64,000 nt of DNA. Origin: Parus major (Eukaryota > Chordata > Aves > Passeriformes > Paridae). Where the stretch lies: assembly GCF_001522545.3 (NCBI RefSeq), contig NC_031770.1, positions 106,122,130 through 106,186,129 of the forward strand. The letters run 5' to 3'. The stretch's first letter is position 1; each line of letters begins with the position of its first letter. This document shows, piece after piece, positions 53,001 to 63,980 of this stretch. The notes beneath the pieces were generated by a model. That model was given only the letters and a program-made list of their open reading frames with translations. It did not search any database and had not been told where the DNA came from. Made by a program: the position numbers and the translations under genes.

Positions 53001-54170
53001 CTAAAAAATAAAAACAAAAAAACCCAAAAAACCCAAACTGATAAAATGTTGCATGGATGCAGGCACACTTATGTGCAGTGGGAAAATGTGCACAATGAAA
53101 AGGTAACAATGAAAGGTAACAAACGGCTTTAAAAATCCCTATTTCCCTTGCTTCAGGAGGTCATTCCTGTGTGCCTGATTTGCTGTGGTACAGAATCTCA
53201 CTGCTGCAGGAGTCTTCCAGGTACCTCCTCAGATGCTGTTCCTAGGATCCTTTTGGCACCAGCAGCTCTTGAGGTGGGCTGAGCTGTCAAGCTTCCTCCT
53301 GCCTGGTAAAATCAAACGTGGAACAGTCTTCTCTCTGCTCCCTGGGTGCTGGGTGGAAGGAGATGACAAGGAGAGGCAATCACAATGGGAACTACTGTGT
53401 TACTTCCTGAGAGCTGGTACTGCACTGAGTGCAGCACAGGATGGGCTGCAGGCCAGAGCCTCTTCACATAACCAGCACTGTGTGACAGACCACCCTGCCC
53501 TCTGTAAAAATCACTGACTTCTGCACAAGTTAAAAAAAAAAAAAAAAAAGCTAAGTGCATTCCTAATTATTTGTGATAAGGTTGCAAATGCAGAACGATA
53601 AACAGCTTGAAACCCCAGGGATGTCAATCCCCACAGGGTGGTGCTCTATGGCTATTTTATGGTGAATAAGCACTTCCGAGTATTTGTATAAAATGCAATT
53701 TAAAGGCTTTTCTTTCTGAGGCTGCCTGTCTATCCGTTGTTTTCAACCATTTAATACAGTCCCACAAAATTTGCCTGTATCAGCAAAAAAATTCAAAGGG
53801 AAGCCCACCTGATGCCACCCTGTAGCAATTGTTTCTGCTGTCTTAACTGGGTCCAAATTTAGTCAGTTAAAAACAAGATGTAAAAGAAGCTCCTCTTTCA
53901 TCACCGTTCATCAACCTGTTTTTTTTTTTTATAAATTATTGTCTTTGTTGCTAGTAGCAGGCCCACAAAAATGTAAAAAAACTAAAACCAAAACCAAAAC
54001 AAAACCAAAAAACCAGGAGGATCTGAATGTTTACATTACTCTCAAATGTACAGAAAACCACAGGAACTGAGATACAAGTTTCCAACCATTTCAAACTCCC
54101 AGATCTGCCAGCAGTGGCTGGAAACAATTTTAAGACGCTGTGTGGCTCCCGAGCACACTCCCAAACTCAC
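53001..54170 (-). other. TP53I3: Probable TP53I3 5' UTR intron
   Basis: Bounded on the minus strand by GTGAGT at 54170 and TTTTTTAG at 53001-53003. It contains poly-A and an (AAAACC)-rich tract at about 53,980-54,014, and no exon that I recognise. Confidence 0.45.
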
Positions 54171-54310
54171 CTTTTCCGTGAAGAGGGACGGACGATGTGT
54201 GCCCCGGAACAAACCCAGCCTGTCCTCGGGAGCAGAGTCCAGTCCTAGCCCCTCTCCCTTGCACTCGGCTACTCCCCGGCAGCTCCAGGGGAGGAGTAGG
54301 GCGAGGTCTT
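54171..54310 (-). other. TP53I3: Candidate non-coding first exon of TP53I3
   Basis: On the minus strand the sequence CACGGAAAAG/gtgagt forms a full-consensus donor at 54170. It lies at the edge of a locally GC-rich, CpG-containing block, about 1.2 kb upstream of the acceptor before the first coding exon (53001-53003). This fits a 5' UTR exon. The 5' boundary is a guess. I saw no run of TGYCC repeats like the p53-responsive one known in human PIG3. Confidence 0.4.
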
Positions 54311-55177
54311 TTTACTTTGGAATGACACGTATGAAGAGTCATAAATTTAGCACAGCTCAGCACTACTTTTGCTAACGACCTGGATTATTCTGCGCGTTGG
54401 CACAGAAATCTGTTTTCATGCTTGGCCTTGCGGCAGAGATCGGCCACTGCCCCAGCACACGGGGCAGCTCAGCCTACTGCCCCTGGCTGTGCCGGTGTGT
54501 GTGACAGGGTGGGCTCCAGCTGAGCAGAGCTGTGACTGTAGAATTCTGAGTGTCTCAGGCTCGATTTGCTCCACCGGCACTGGGGGTGTGGGAGCTGATG
54601 CTGTAAACGCGCTGGGGAGGCTGCCCTGGGCTCTGTTCCTGGGGAGCAGCGGTGTTCAGAGCTCGCTGCTTCACGTCCTTAAAACCCCTGGGTTTCTGCC
54701 TGGTGGTCTGCCATCAGAACCAGTACTGTTCTAAAAGTCTGATGATATCTCTTTGAGCTTTGCAGAAGAATCAAATCACGCTTTTCTCTGTGTCCTAGTC
54801 ATCGGCTCTTGAGTGTTTGAGCTGTCAGGGAATAAATCTAGCACTTCAGACTACTTAAAAATAGTAACACATATGTGTGGGATTTTTCTGTAGATTTTTT
54901 TTTCCTGAAATAATGTCAATTTTGGATTCAAGCTTTTAAACTCCTCTTTAAAAATGAACAAATTTAGAATCAAGTATAGCTAAAAATTCTTTTGTTCTCA
55001 TATGATTAGAAGAGCTAGTAATTGGTGTGCTCTTGAAGATGAAAAGATCATGAAGCCTTCTCTCTAGTACACAGCCTGATTCAGTGCTGATAATGATGTT
55101 GTCGTCCCCCCTCCACTGTCCCCAGAGAACTTTGCAATCCACTGTGGTTTAAAATAACTTTCTATTGCAGTCATTGA

Positions 55178-55702
55178 TGTCAAAAACAGGGTCTGGACAA
55201 TTGTGAGATGGTAAAAACAAGAAGCCAAATCCTTTATTTGATGACAAAAGAGATACACCAACAGAACTGGGAGCCAGGCTAGCCTGAACTCCACAGTGGC
55301 AACCGAAGAAAGATGAATCCTCCCGCAGTCCCATCCTGCAGTCACTTTTATAAGTCTTCTCCACCCATGATTGGTCCATTTTTAAATCTGCTCACCCATT
55401 GCTCCATATTCGGGGACTCTCACTGGCCCTTACCATGGCGCATCCTGGACCAATCGTTCTCTCAGGGCATCAAATGATTGGTCCTTCTCTCCACCAATAG
55501 TTGTCCTTGATGTGAACGTCATTCTCTGGGAGCTTATCTTCCAGAATGTTCTTTGCTTTACCACCCAACATCTTATCAACTTCAAATGGTTTCTATCACT
55601 CCTCTAGGATCCCAATCACAAGTGAACAACCATTTAACTCCCAACTCAACACCATTAATTAACTTAACTCATTAAAATATTTATCTTAGAACACTCATAA
55701 CA
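55178..55702 (-). mobile_element. Solo LTR, 525 bp, with 5-bp target duplication
   Basis: Read on the minus strand it starts TGTTATGAG and ends TTTTTGACA. ATTGA flanks it on both sides (55173-55177 and 55703-55707). It has several CCAAT/ATTGG boxes in the U3-like part, a TATAAAA box (55346-55352 on the complement) and AATAAA (55233-55238 on the complement) about 110 bp further on. A 5-bp duplication suggests an ERVL-type integrase. No internal retroviral sequence is attached, so it is a solo LTR formed by LTR-LTR recombination. Confidence 0.85.
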
Positions 55703-55707
55703 ATTGA

Positions 55708-56929
55708 CAATGCAAATTCATATGATAAAAATATATTTTATTATTCAAGGATGTACAGGACAGTCTGAAATTGTGTTAATGTAGAAATTTCCTTTGTCCC
55801 TTGGGTCTGTGGTGCCCTGCTTAGCTGTAATACCATTAGGGAACTTACTCTGCTTAGTAAGATTAATAACTATGTTATCTTGAAACAGGCTAAAATACAG
55901 CATTAGAAAGATAAACCAGAGCATCTTAAACCAAATATTGAAGACATCACTTTCAATTCAGTTAAGAAACTTAGAGGGCAGATAGTCATAGAGTAGTCCT
56001 TTTATGAGCAGCAAGCCCACAAGTGCTCTTGAAAAAACAGAAGGGAACTCAGCAGCTGAAATGTTGTAAAGCAGCAGTTTCTTGTTTAAAGTTTTGAACT
56101 TCTATACTTTATTTCCTAATGAGCACTTTTGAGGTTGATGAAGTCCAAGTTCTCTGTTGATTCAACTACCTTTCTCTCTAAAGTAGTCTGCTATAACAAC
56201 ACAAGGACATAAATAAATAAAAAAAATCATAATATATGATTTAAATTATAATTAAATAATTATAATTTTAAATTAGAAAAGTCATATAGAGAATTGCTGT
56301 ACCTGAGATGTTTTTTTCTAGTTCAAATCACCCTCACACTGTGCTGCACTCAAATGATGACAGTGCTGTTTATATCTGAAAATTAAAAATACTTGTATTT
56401 ATGAGGTATTATCTGCTCTAAAGAACAAACACTGAGCAGCACTTTCAATGATTTTCAGAAATCTTTTGTAACATGCGTAGAAAAGTTCTTTCTTTTTTTT
56501 TTTTTTTTTTTTTCCACAAAGAAATCATCCAAGACAGCAAGAGCTCCAAAGAATAACTACTGCAAATCTGGTCCTGGAAAAATTTGGCATTAGTCTTTGC
56601 TGGGAACAGTGGCCAGTTATGAACAATGTGACTATTTGCAAGAACAAATAATGTGTGGATATTGTTACAGGATTTTGAAAGTGTTGGCATTTTTTGAAGT
56701 CTTTCAGCTTTACACTTTCTGCCTTCCTCCCACAACAGAAAAAAAAAGCTCACATCAAATATGATATGGCTCTTGAATTTATTACTGAGCCAGCCAGGCA
56801 GACCTGGGGCTAAATAATACAGTGGCAGCTTTTGGGCCTGCTCCAGCTCTGTGTGTAGTCCTCCTGAAAATAATGGAGCTAATCTGAAATTAGCTTATAG
56901 GAGAAGGCCTTGCTGTTAGATTTAATAAA
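55708..56929. other. Intergenic DNA, nothing recognised
   Basis: AT-rich, with a poly-T tract at about 56,490-56,513 and no coding frame of interest. Confidence 0.4.
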
Positions 56930-57856
56930 TCTCATTCTCCCAGGCTCAGCACTGGGACCAGCTCTGTTTATTGTCTTTATTGATGGTTTGGATGAGGAGA
57001 CTGAGCCCACCCTTAGTAGGTTCCCAAACCGCACCAAGTTGGGCTGGAGTGTTCATCTGCTGGAGGGTGGGAAGGCTCTGCAGAGCGATCTGGACTGGCT
57101 GGATCCGTGGGCCAAGGTCAATTGTTTGAGGTTCAGCAAAGCCAAATGCTGGGTCCTGCCCTTGGGTCACAACAACCCCTGCAGTGCCACAGGCTGGGGC
57201 AGAGTGGCTGGAAAGCTGCTCAGTGAAAAAGGACCTGGGGGTGCTGATGACAGCAGCTGAACATGAGCCAGTGGCACTGGGCTGTACCAGCTGTGGTGTG
57301 GCAGCAGGAACAGGGCAGTGACATCCCCTGTGCTGGGCATGGCTGAGGTCACTCGAGGGCTGTGTCCAGTTCTGGGCCCCTCAGTCCAGGAGGGACATTG
57401 AGGGGCTGGAGCGTGTCCAGAGAAGGGAATGGAGCTGGGGAAGGGTCTGGAGCACAGCTCTGATGAGGAGCAGCTGAGGGAGCTCAGCCTGGAGAAAAGG
57501 GGGCTCAGGGGGGACCTTCTGGCTCTGCGCAGCTGACGGGAGGGTGAAGCCTAGGGGGGGTTGGGCTCTTCTCTCAAGTTATGAGTGAAAGAACAGGATG
57601 AGATGACCTCAAGTTGTGTAAGTGGAGTTTCAGATTGGATATTAGGAATAATTTCTTCACCAAAAGGGTTATGAAACACTGGAACAGGCTCCCAGGGCAG
57701 GTGGAGTCACCATCCCTGGAGGTATTTAAAAGACGAGTAAATGTGGAACTGAGGGCCATGGTTTAGCAATGGGTTTGGCAGTGCTGGGTTACTGACTGTA
57801 CTTGATGATCTTTAGATCTTTTCCAGCCTAAATGATTCTGTGGTTCTGTGATTCTG
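56930..57856 (+). mobile_element. CR1 LINE, 3' kilobase with decayed reverse-transcriptase end
   Basis: The frame opening near 56,910 encodes [20 protein letters not shown], then a FPNRT segment where CR1 normally has the catalytic FADDT box, then [19 protein letters not shown] and [11 protein letters not shown]. The 3' UTR follows, with GGACATTGAGGGGCTGGAGC, and it ends ATTCTGTGGTTCTGTGATTC, the CR1 8-mer tail. Loss of the two catalytic aspartates and the 5' truncation make it inactive. Confidence 0.93.
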
Positions 57857-58218
57857 GGCATGAGCAGAGCTGACACTGGATACAAGAATGGCCTTCTTTC
57901 ATGTGCTGTATCAGTGATAGTAACTTGGCAGCTACACGTGGTTTCTCTACATTGTTTCTCCAGAATCAGGCAGAAAATACTTTTGTATCAACTCCTGGTG
58001 TTGAATCTAGATTTATGTTCCCAACAGACATCAGGGTTCAGCCACAGCTTTGGGGTTATAGCATGGGCACACCACATTCCATTCCAGCAGGTCTCAAGGC
58101 CAGAGAATGGACCTGCATCCATCTGCTTTACCACCAGGATCACTGAGCACAAAGTGGTTAAAAAGGACTCCTTCAAAATGCCACTTAAATAGCACCTTTG
58201 TTCCAAAAATCAAAGATG

Positions 58219-58995
58219 TGTGTCTCGGATTTAGAAGACAGGTGTCTGCTAGGGAGGGCAGGAGCCTCCCTTGGAATGAAAAATGTAGACCCCTCCCTCT
58301 GAATTATTATAATCCTGAAATCAAGGGGCTTTCAGGCAGAGATCTGGGGATAGGAATAACAGTTCTTCACTAATATTTATAACAAGACAAACAAACAACA
58401 ATAACTATAGCATTAACAAGAAAACAGAACCAGGCACCCCGTGACAGCTTTCTCGGCTGAGACGGGAAGGGATGGAGGAGAGGCTTTGTTTTCACAAACC
58501 CCTCGGGCAGTCCCGGTGCTCCTGCGGGGCTCTGAGAAACAGTCGGCTGGAAACAGCAGGGATGAGCTGAGATCCTGGGCCGGTGGATGAGGTGGATCAG
58601 CAGAGGAATGAGCAGAGATCCTGGGCCGGTGGATGAGGTGGATCAGCAGCTCCACGGCGGTGCCTGGCACTGCCACACGTCCCGGCAGGACAGGGGGTGC
58701 GAGGCCACCAACAAAGAGGGAAGAAGGAGAAGAAGAAGCAGCTCCGTCTGGGTGATGGTGAATTCCCTTCTCCCCACCGCAACAGCTCTCAGCAAAGTGT
58801 CCCTCTCCGAAGCTGAAGAAGCTCCCCAAACTGTCCCCACCCTCCCCTTTTCCTGCCCCCTTCCCCCCTGGGCTCCGCTGAACTCTTTATTTTGTCAAGC
58901 ACCCACCAAGTACCCGCAGTCAGGTTTTCCCCCGCAACTAATGGGTAAAAATTCCACAGGCAAGCCAGAACTAAAAGAAGGACACCTATCCCCCA
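58219..58995 (-). mobile_element. 0.8-kb dispersed repeat, LTR-like, copy 2 (ungapped)
   Basis: Same element as 44,022-44,884 and in the same orientation. On the minus strand it has a TTATAAATA box about 150 bp before the end that finishes GAGACACA, which fits an LTR whose U3 is about 600 bp. AATAAA on the minus strand at 58886-58891 does not fit that model. Flanks carry similar AGATGTG and AAATGTG, not a clean duplication. It contains a 46-bp tandem duplication. Confidence 0.7.
58562..58650. repeat. 46-bp tandem duplication inside repeat copy 2
   Basis: GAGATCCTGGGCCGGTGGAT followed by GAGGTGGATCAGCAG occurs at 58569 and again at 58615. Confidence 0.95.
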
Positions 58996-60054
58996 AAAAT
59001 GTGAAATTAGCAATCACCCAGCAAGTCAGCTGGGCTGTACGCGGGCTCTGAGGCTGAGAGAACAAGTGGATTTAGTAGAGTGGTGTGTGTTCCCTGCCTT
59101 TATTGCTGCTTTGTGCTCTGGGTTCACAGAGTTTCTACCTCAGCTGTCACTTCCCAGGAAGCTCTTGATCTCTCACATTAAAGCCAAAGGTCAATGCAGA
59201 GACTTGTCTTTCTACTGATGATAACTGCATTTTCCACATGCTTTTTGTGCTGACAAAAAGCATGTCACTCAGCAAAGCCTGAAGTAGGTTCATTTTCATT
59301 CTGTTCTGTAAAAAGTTAGATGTATAAATGTTCATTCCCCTTCCCTTTTATATTGGAAAATGCATTTTCCTCCATATGAAATTCAGGAGTTGCAGCAGAA
59401 GAAATGTAAGGCCTCTGATAAGCAAAAGAACAACAACAAAGGCACCAGAATGGACCAGCAGGAAAATGGTCCTCTTTCCCATAGAAAGGCCATAAAAGTC
59501 TAGTTACATTTTTTAGTCTTAAGTATTTCTGGATTTATTTTTTTTTTCCCCCCGGCATTACATTTTCATCTTGCTGAGGAAAACAGTCCACAGTGAAAAC
59601 ACTGAGAAATCAGAGTAAGCTACAACCATCAGATCAGAGCAGAAGGAGGGAGCTGAGGGTGTTTTCTGGGCTGGGCTTGACCCACGCCAAAAATTATTTT
59701 CTTTTTAAATGATCAGCAGTAGCACAATGTGGGGAAATTACTGGGGGGGAAATAAAGAAAACTGAGAAGTACCTTCTCAGGTAGTAGGCTAAAGTTATAG
59801 TCACATTATCACTGAAACTACAGGAAAAACATGTAATAAATTATTGCATGTATTAAAAATTCGGAAAGATATAAATTAAATATGTTTGTAATAATGTGAA
59901 ATATAAAATGTAAAAAAACCCCGCTCCGGGTCTGGTCGAAAAACCCCTTTTGGAAAAAGACAGATTGCCACCAACAACCAAGATAACGAACTCAGGGGAA
60001 ACCCATCTACTCAGATAAAACTGACAAGATGAGGGCCATCAAGGACACAATAGA
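58996..60054. other. Intergenic DNA with a perfect hairpin
   Basis: No gene. It holds the 59,236-59,265 hairpin. The last 130 bp before the gap (GCTCCGGGTCTGGTCG, GACAAGATGAGGGCCATC) differ in character from their surroundings and may belong to a transposon hidden by the gap. Confidence 0.4.
59236..59265. repeat. Perfect 13-bp stem hairpin, 4-nt loop
   Basis: ACATGCTTTTTGT and ACAAAAAGCATGT pair without mismatch around GCTG. Confidence 0.95.
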
Positions 60055-60534
60055 NNNNNNNNNNNNNNNNNNNNNNNNNNNNNNNNNNNNNNNNNNNNNN
60101 NNNNNNNNNNNNNNNNNNNNNNNNNNNNNNNNNNNNNNNNNNNNNNNNNNNNNNNNNNNNNNNNNNNNNNNNNNNNNNNNNNNNNNNNNNNNNNNNNNNN
60201 NNNNNNNNNNNNNNNNNNNNNNNNNNNNNNNNNNNNNNNNNNNNNNNNNNNNNNNNNNNNNNNNNNNNNNNNNNNNNNNNNNNNNNNNNNNNNNNNNNNN
60301 NNNNNNNNNNNNNNNNNNNNNNNNNNNNNNNNNNNNNNNNNNNNNNNNNNNNNNNNNNNNNNNNNNNNNNNNNNNNNNNNNNNNNNNNNNNNNNNNNNNN
60401 NNNNNNNNNNNNNNNNNNNNNNNNNNNNNNNNNNNNNNNNNNNNNNNNNNNNNNNNNNNNNNNNNNNNNNNNNNNNNNNNNNNNNNNNNNNNNNNNNNNN
60501 NNNNNNNNNNNNNNNNNNNNNNNNNNNNNNNNNN
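60055..60534. other. Assembly gap, 480 N
   Basis: A run of N lying between transposon-rich sequences. Confidence 1.
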
Positions 60535-60619
60535 TTAATAAATCTTTCTTTTCATTTATAATCAAGAAATTGCCTTTGCATTTATAACAAACATAAACTC
60601 TCCAACAACATCTTTTCAG

Positions 60620-60763
60620 TGTTAGAGAATCAAAGCATTACTTTATTCTGGCCAGGATGTGCAGTAGAAATTATTTCATTCACACATGCCCAGGTGATAC
60701 AGTGGAAATCATTCCATCATACATGGTTCTTTACTAGACTTTTCACATATTTATACATAGTAA
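60620..60763 (-). mobile_element. Possible LTR end fragment
   Basis: On the minus strand CCTGGCCAGAATAAAGTAAT is followed by GCTTTGATTCTCTAACA, which looks like a polyadenylation signal, R and U5 with a terminal CA. The 5' limit and target duplication are not resolved. Confidence 0.3.
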
Positions 60764-61001
60764 TGTTAGGGGTTTGAGGAGGATCACGAGAAATCCATGC
60801 TTGGATGGAATCAATGTATACAATAGAACAATGTAAGTTTAATAATTAATATGTAAGTTATATAACAATAGAGTATAAAAACATGTTCAGCTCAAAACCA
60901 AGTCGGGTCAGATTTGGGTATGTGTACCTCTGACACCCAGAGCTCTTTAATAAAGCACCTTTATATAACCATTCTGTGATTATGTGTCCCTGAACACAAC
61001 A
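60764..61001 (+). mobile_element. Short solo LTR, 238 bp, with 4-bp target duplication
   Basis: Starts TGTTAGGGG and ends GAACACAACA, flanked by GTAA at 60760-60763 and 61002-61005. It has TATAAAA at 60874-60880 and AATAAA at 60949-60954. A 4-bp duplication is usual for gammaretrovirus-like (class I) elements. The right-hand GTAA is shared with the duplication of the next LTR. Confidence 0.65.
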
Positions 61002-61007
61002 GTAACC

Positions 61008-61365
61008 TGTTGTAATGCAGTTAGGAAAAATGGTATGACCCAAAAAATTTACCCCCGAAAATGCAGAGTTGTAAGTTCCTTTCCCTTATCTTGTTCTCCC
61101 CAGTTTCCCTTATTGGTTGTGTAAATTCCCTCCACCCTTTTCCCCCGTCTTTAAAAAGGACTGCTTATCGATACCTCTTCCTCTTTCCCTCCTGCCATCT
61201 CACCCCGAAGGATCCCAAGAAATAAAGCTGTAACTGCCATCTCATCTAAGGGAAAGAGCTCGTTTTTAGGATCTTCTTTGGCAAGCTAATCTACCTCTCC
61301 TGTCTCCCTGGCTGCTGCGGGTGGACAGTGGTAGAGAGGGGCAGGGGACGTTAGAAATTATAGCA
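61008..61365 (+). mobile_element. Solo LTR, 358 bp, with 6-bp target duplication
   Basis: Starts TGTTGTAATG and ends AATTATAGCA. GTAACC flanks it at 61002-61007 and 61366-61371. It has an ATTGG box near 61,112, TTAAAAA near 61,151 as a TATA-like element, and AATAAA at 61221-61226. Six-base duplications are typical of class II (alpha/beta-like) endogenous retroviruses. As both duplications are present, it is a complete solo LTR and not the 5' LTR of the gag region downstream. Confidence 0.85.
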
Positions 61366-61371
61366 GTAACC

Positions 61372-62509
61372 CCAAAGAAATTCATATTCATTGGTCTTAA
61401 ATTACACAATTCTTAGTGTTGGATATCCTATTGGTTATTGATTCCTTCACCTTCAGTGTTAATTAGGATGTCATTTTCTGGTTCTCTTTTCCCAGATCAG
61501 GTGTCTCCAACTGCCCCAGGGGGTGATGTTAGTTAATGCTTATTTATCTCCTCTGTATCTTCTGGCTACTCTCAATCTGTAGATTTTAAGTTCATCAGGC
61601 TTTACCTGGTGAACACAGTCTTTTGAAGAGATCAATTCCCCTTCCACTGGGCAAAGGTGAATAAAACAAACCCCTGACTAAAGTTACATTAAAAAAAAAA
61701 ATCAATTAAAAAAATTGGTTGCATCATTTCCAACAAACTAAGGGAGATAGAAGATGTCTTGCTGCTGTCTAATGACTCTCCTCATTAACACTGGGTGTAA
61801 CACTGAGCACACCTCAGTCCCAAGGTTAGCTGAGATGTAATGCTGTTACACATTTCCATCTCAAAGGTACCTGCCTCCAAGGTACAATCACCCCTTGCTG
61901 TTTGACAGGAGTCACTCAAGCTCCACCTAAACCTAAAGAAAAGGGAGAAGTAGGGGAATCTCCATTGTAACTTCTGGGGCCAGTCATCCATCTGAAGCTG
62001 CCTTCTTCCCTGCAGGCTCTGCAGGCACATCTGTTGGGTAAGAACCATATTCTCCACGTATTGATTGATTCATTGATTATCTCGAGACAGCTTTTGCTAG
62101 AGATAATTCGTGTGTTGCTTTGAATACGTTTTTGCAGTCAGATGGTATCATTGGCAATCCTCAAACCTTCAACCTGTCACAATTTTCTGTTATATTTATA
62201 AAGTGTGTTATTCCATAAACTGTTAGCATGAGTCCTTTGAGGGCTCTGGCTCAGGTAGCATACTTGACAAAACTGATAACATATTGAGCAGGGGGAATCC
62301 AAGAGGGGCCTCTCTTTCTAAACTAAAATAGGGATTTTTACTCTGAAGGCAAATTGACCTACCCTCCAATACAGTGGTCTGTGCAGCAGGGTCCCCATTC
62401 TGGGGCACTGACAGGCTGGTCGGGCACAAGGCTCTCACCTTTCCTGGGGTGCTGATGGACTGATCAAATATAAAAGGCTCAAGAAAACCTTCCCCCCACC
62501 TTTAACTGA
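61372..62509. other. Non-coding, possibly retroviral flank or leader
   Basis: No LTR boundary was found. ATATAAAAGG near 62,468 could be a TATA box of a decayed LTR belonging to the gag region. Confidence 0.3.
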
Positions 62510-62516
62510 CAGAAAA

Positions 62517-63980
62517 TTGGCACAGTCAGTAGGATTGCCATGGATAGGCTGCAGCAACAACACAAATATGCCCCTTTCCCAGGCTGGGAAGGAGCAGGGT
62601 CAAAGGTTTTGGAAAGATGAAGAGAAAGTCATGAAACACATTGAACAATGTAAGGATGAGCAAAAATCTAAAGTGAGAAGAGGTGAAGACGTCATTTGTG
62701 CAGTTTTAGGAGCATGCTTTTCTCATGCACCAAAAAAATCTAAAGACACCCTTGTTTCTAAACCAATTTTGGATATAGAATATACCGTGTTGAAATCAGA
62801 AAATGAGGTATTAAAGTCATCCTTAGCCTTTAAAAATGAGACAGGAGAAAAACTGGGAATCCAAGTTGATCAACTAGTGATTTTGAATAATCATCCTAAA
62901 ACTGAGGTTGACCACCTTAAAACTCTGTTTGCTGCAGCTGAACACAGAGAGAAACAGGGCCTGGAAAAACAGGCTCCTCTTTTGGATAGATGGCTCCAGA
63001 AACTGGTACATTATATGGACCTCGAGACTTGTGATGGGGACATTTGGTGTGCTGGTAATGATGCAGAAATTGTGGGGACCTCTTAACCTGGTCTCCTTGA
63101 GATCATTAATTCAAGATTAATGTACCAAGACTGGTACTGACAATAAATTTGCACTCCTGCACATAGAAACCTCTAGTCACCAGAGGAATTAGGACAACTG
63201 CAGGAAAAATAAGGCATGAGGAAGAATCTGAAGCTGATTGTGTGTGGCAAGTGTCCCTCAACAGGGACAACAGGATTTTGTTGAATGAGGAGGAAGCATG
63301 GGACCATTGGGGACCCAGGAGTATCCCTCACTAACCCTCTGGGAGATCATGATTGCTTCTTAACTGCACAGGCTGTGCATGGGGCAGGCAGTGCCAAGCC
63401 TCAGGACAAAGGAGACCTGCTGGTATTTCAAACTACAGGTGGCTCTGCCTTGGCAGCCTCTGTGCAGAATGCGGCCTGCATACAGGCCATGTATGACAGA
63501 CACAGCAGCAGGAAATCTCCTGTGCCGGCTCCCACTGACCCAGCCCCATTAACTCCTCCCATCCAAGGCCTCCCGAGTACTCTTAAGACATTTGCTGCCA
63601 AGGTCCAAGACAGCTTGCAAGCTGCTCATGCTCTGAATAATGCAAACACTGGTTGTGGTCCAGGCCAGCAAAGCCCTGTAACCTCCTCACACCAGATTGT
63701 GTAAGGACTGGTGGGATACAGGCACTGAATAGGCTGGATCAGTTCCTCTGTGGAGAAGCTGATGGACCATGCATGGCAAGTGAGCCAGTTTAACACCCCA
63801 CAGTCTAGATTTAATGAAAGGCCTCATGAAAAGTCCAAATTTAATGAAAGGTCTGATGAGAGACACAAATTTGATAAAAAATGTGTGACCTGTGGCATCA
63901 GGCCTGAGAGTTGGGGGTACCTAAGTGCTGGTTACATAGTGCCTCCAGGGATGGCATCCATAAGCTGGTTCAGTCCTTAA
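62517..63980 (+). pseudogene. Broken endogenous retroviral gag region, truncated by the window edge
   Basis: Three open stretches lie in the same frame (62517-63086, 63285-63704, 63750-63980), separated by in-frame stops. A coding-like stretch in another frame at about 63,200-63,310 shows at least one indel. The first has no ATG at its edge; the first in-frame ATG is at 62568. It contains a helix-forming, lysine/glutamate-rich segment likely to be a coiled coil. The second has a proline-rich linker (SPVPAPTDPAPLTPP) typical of Gag. The third has a KCVTCG motif resembling the start of a CCHC zinc knuckle whose His and last Cys are missing. TTGGCACAGTCAGTAGG at 62517 is a possible primer-site or leader region. 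The family is uncertain; an ERVL-like origin is a guess. No intact product is expected. Confidence 0.65.
63811..63880 (+). repeat. 30-bp in-frame tandem repeat in the gag remnant
   Basis: Two full 30-bp units, each starting TTAATGAAAGG (63811 and 63841), and a partial third encode a charged decapeptide FNERxxExxK-like repeat just before the KCVTCG motif. Confidence 0.9.

Noticed and set aside
54171..54310. p53-responsive TGYCC microsatellite as in human PIG3
   Set aside because: Only scattered TGTCC/TGCCC pentamers occur; there is no repeat run.
58219..58995. The two 0.8-kb repeats as the LTR pair of one provirus
   Set aside because: Host genes SF3B6 and TP53I3 lie between them, so they are separate insertions or a segmental repeat.
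58413..59051. Frames of 138 and 154 codons in the 0.8-kb repeat
   Set aside because: The same peptides appear in copy 1 on both strands. This fits GC-rich repeat sequence with few stops, with no recognisable protein.
60011..60565. Frames of 169 and 184 codons on both strands
   Set aside because: Almost entirely N.
60612..60745. CTTTTCA direct repeats as target duplication of a minus-strand LTR
   Set aside because: The enclosed sequence does not have TG...CA ends at those positions, so the match is likely chance.
61008..61365. LTR as the 5' LTR of the gag region at 62,517
   Set aside because: Complete GTAACC duplications on both sides show it is a solo LTR.
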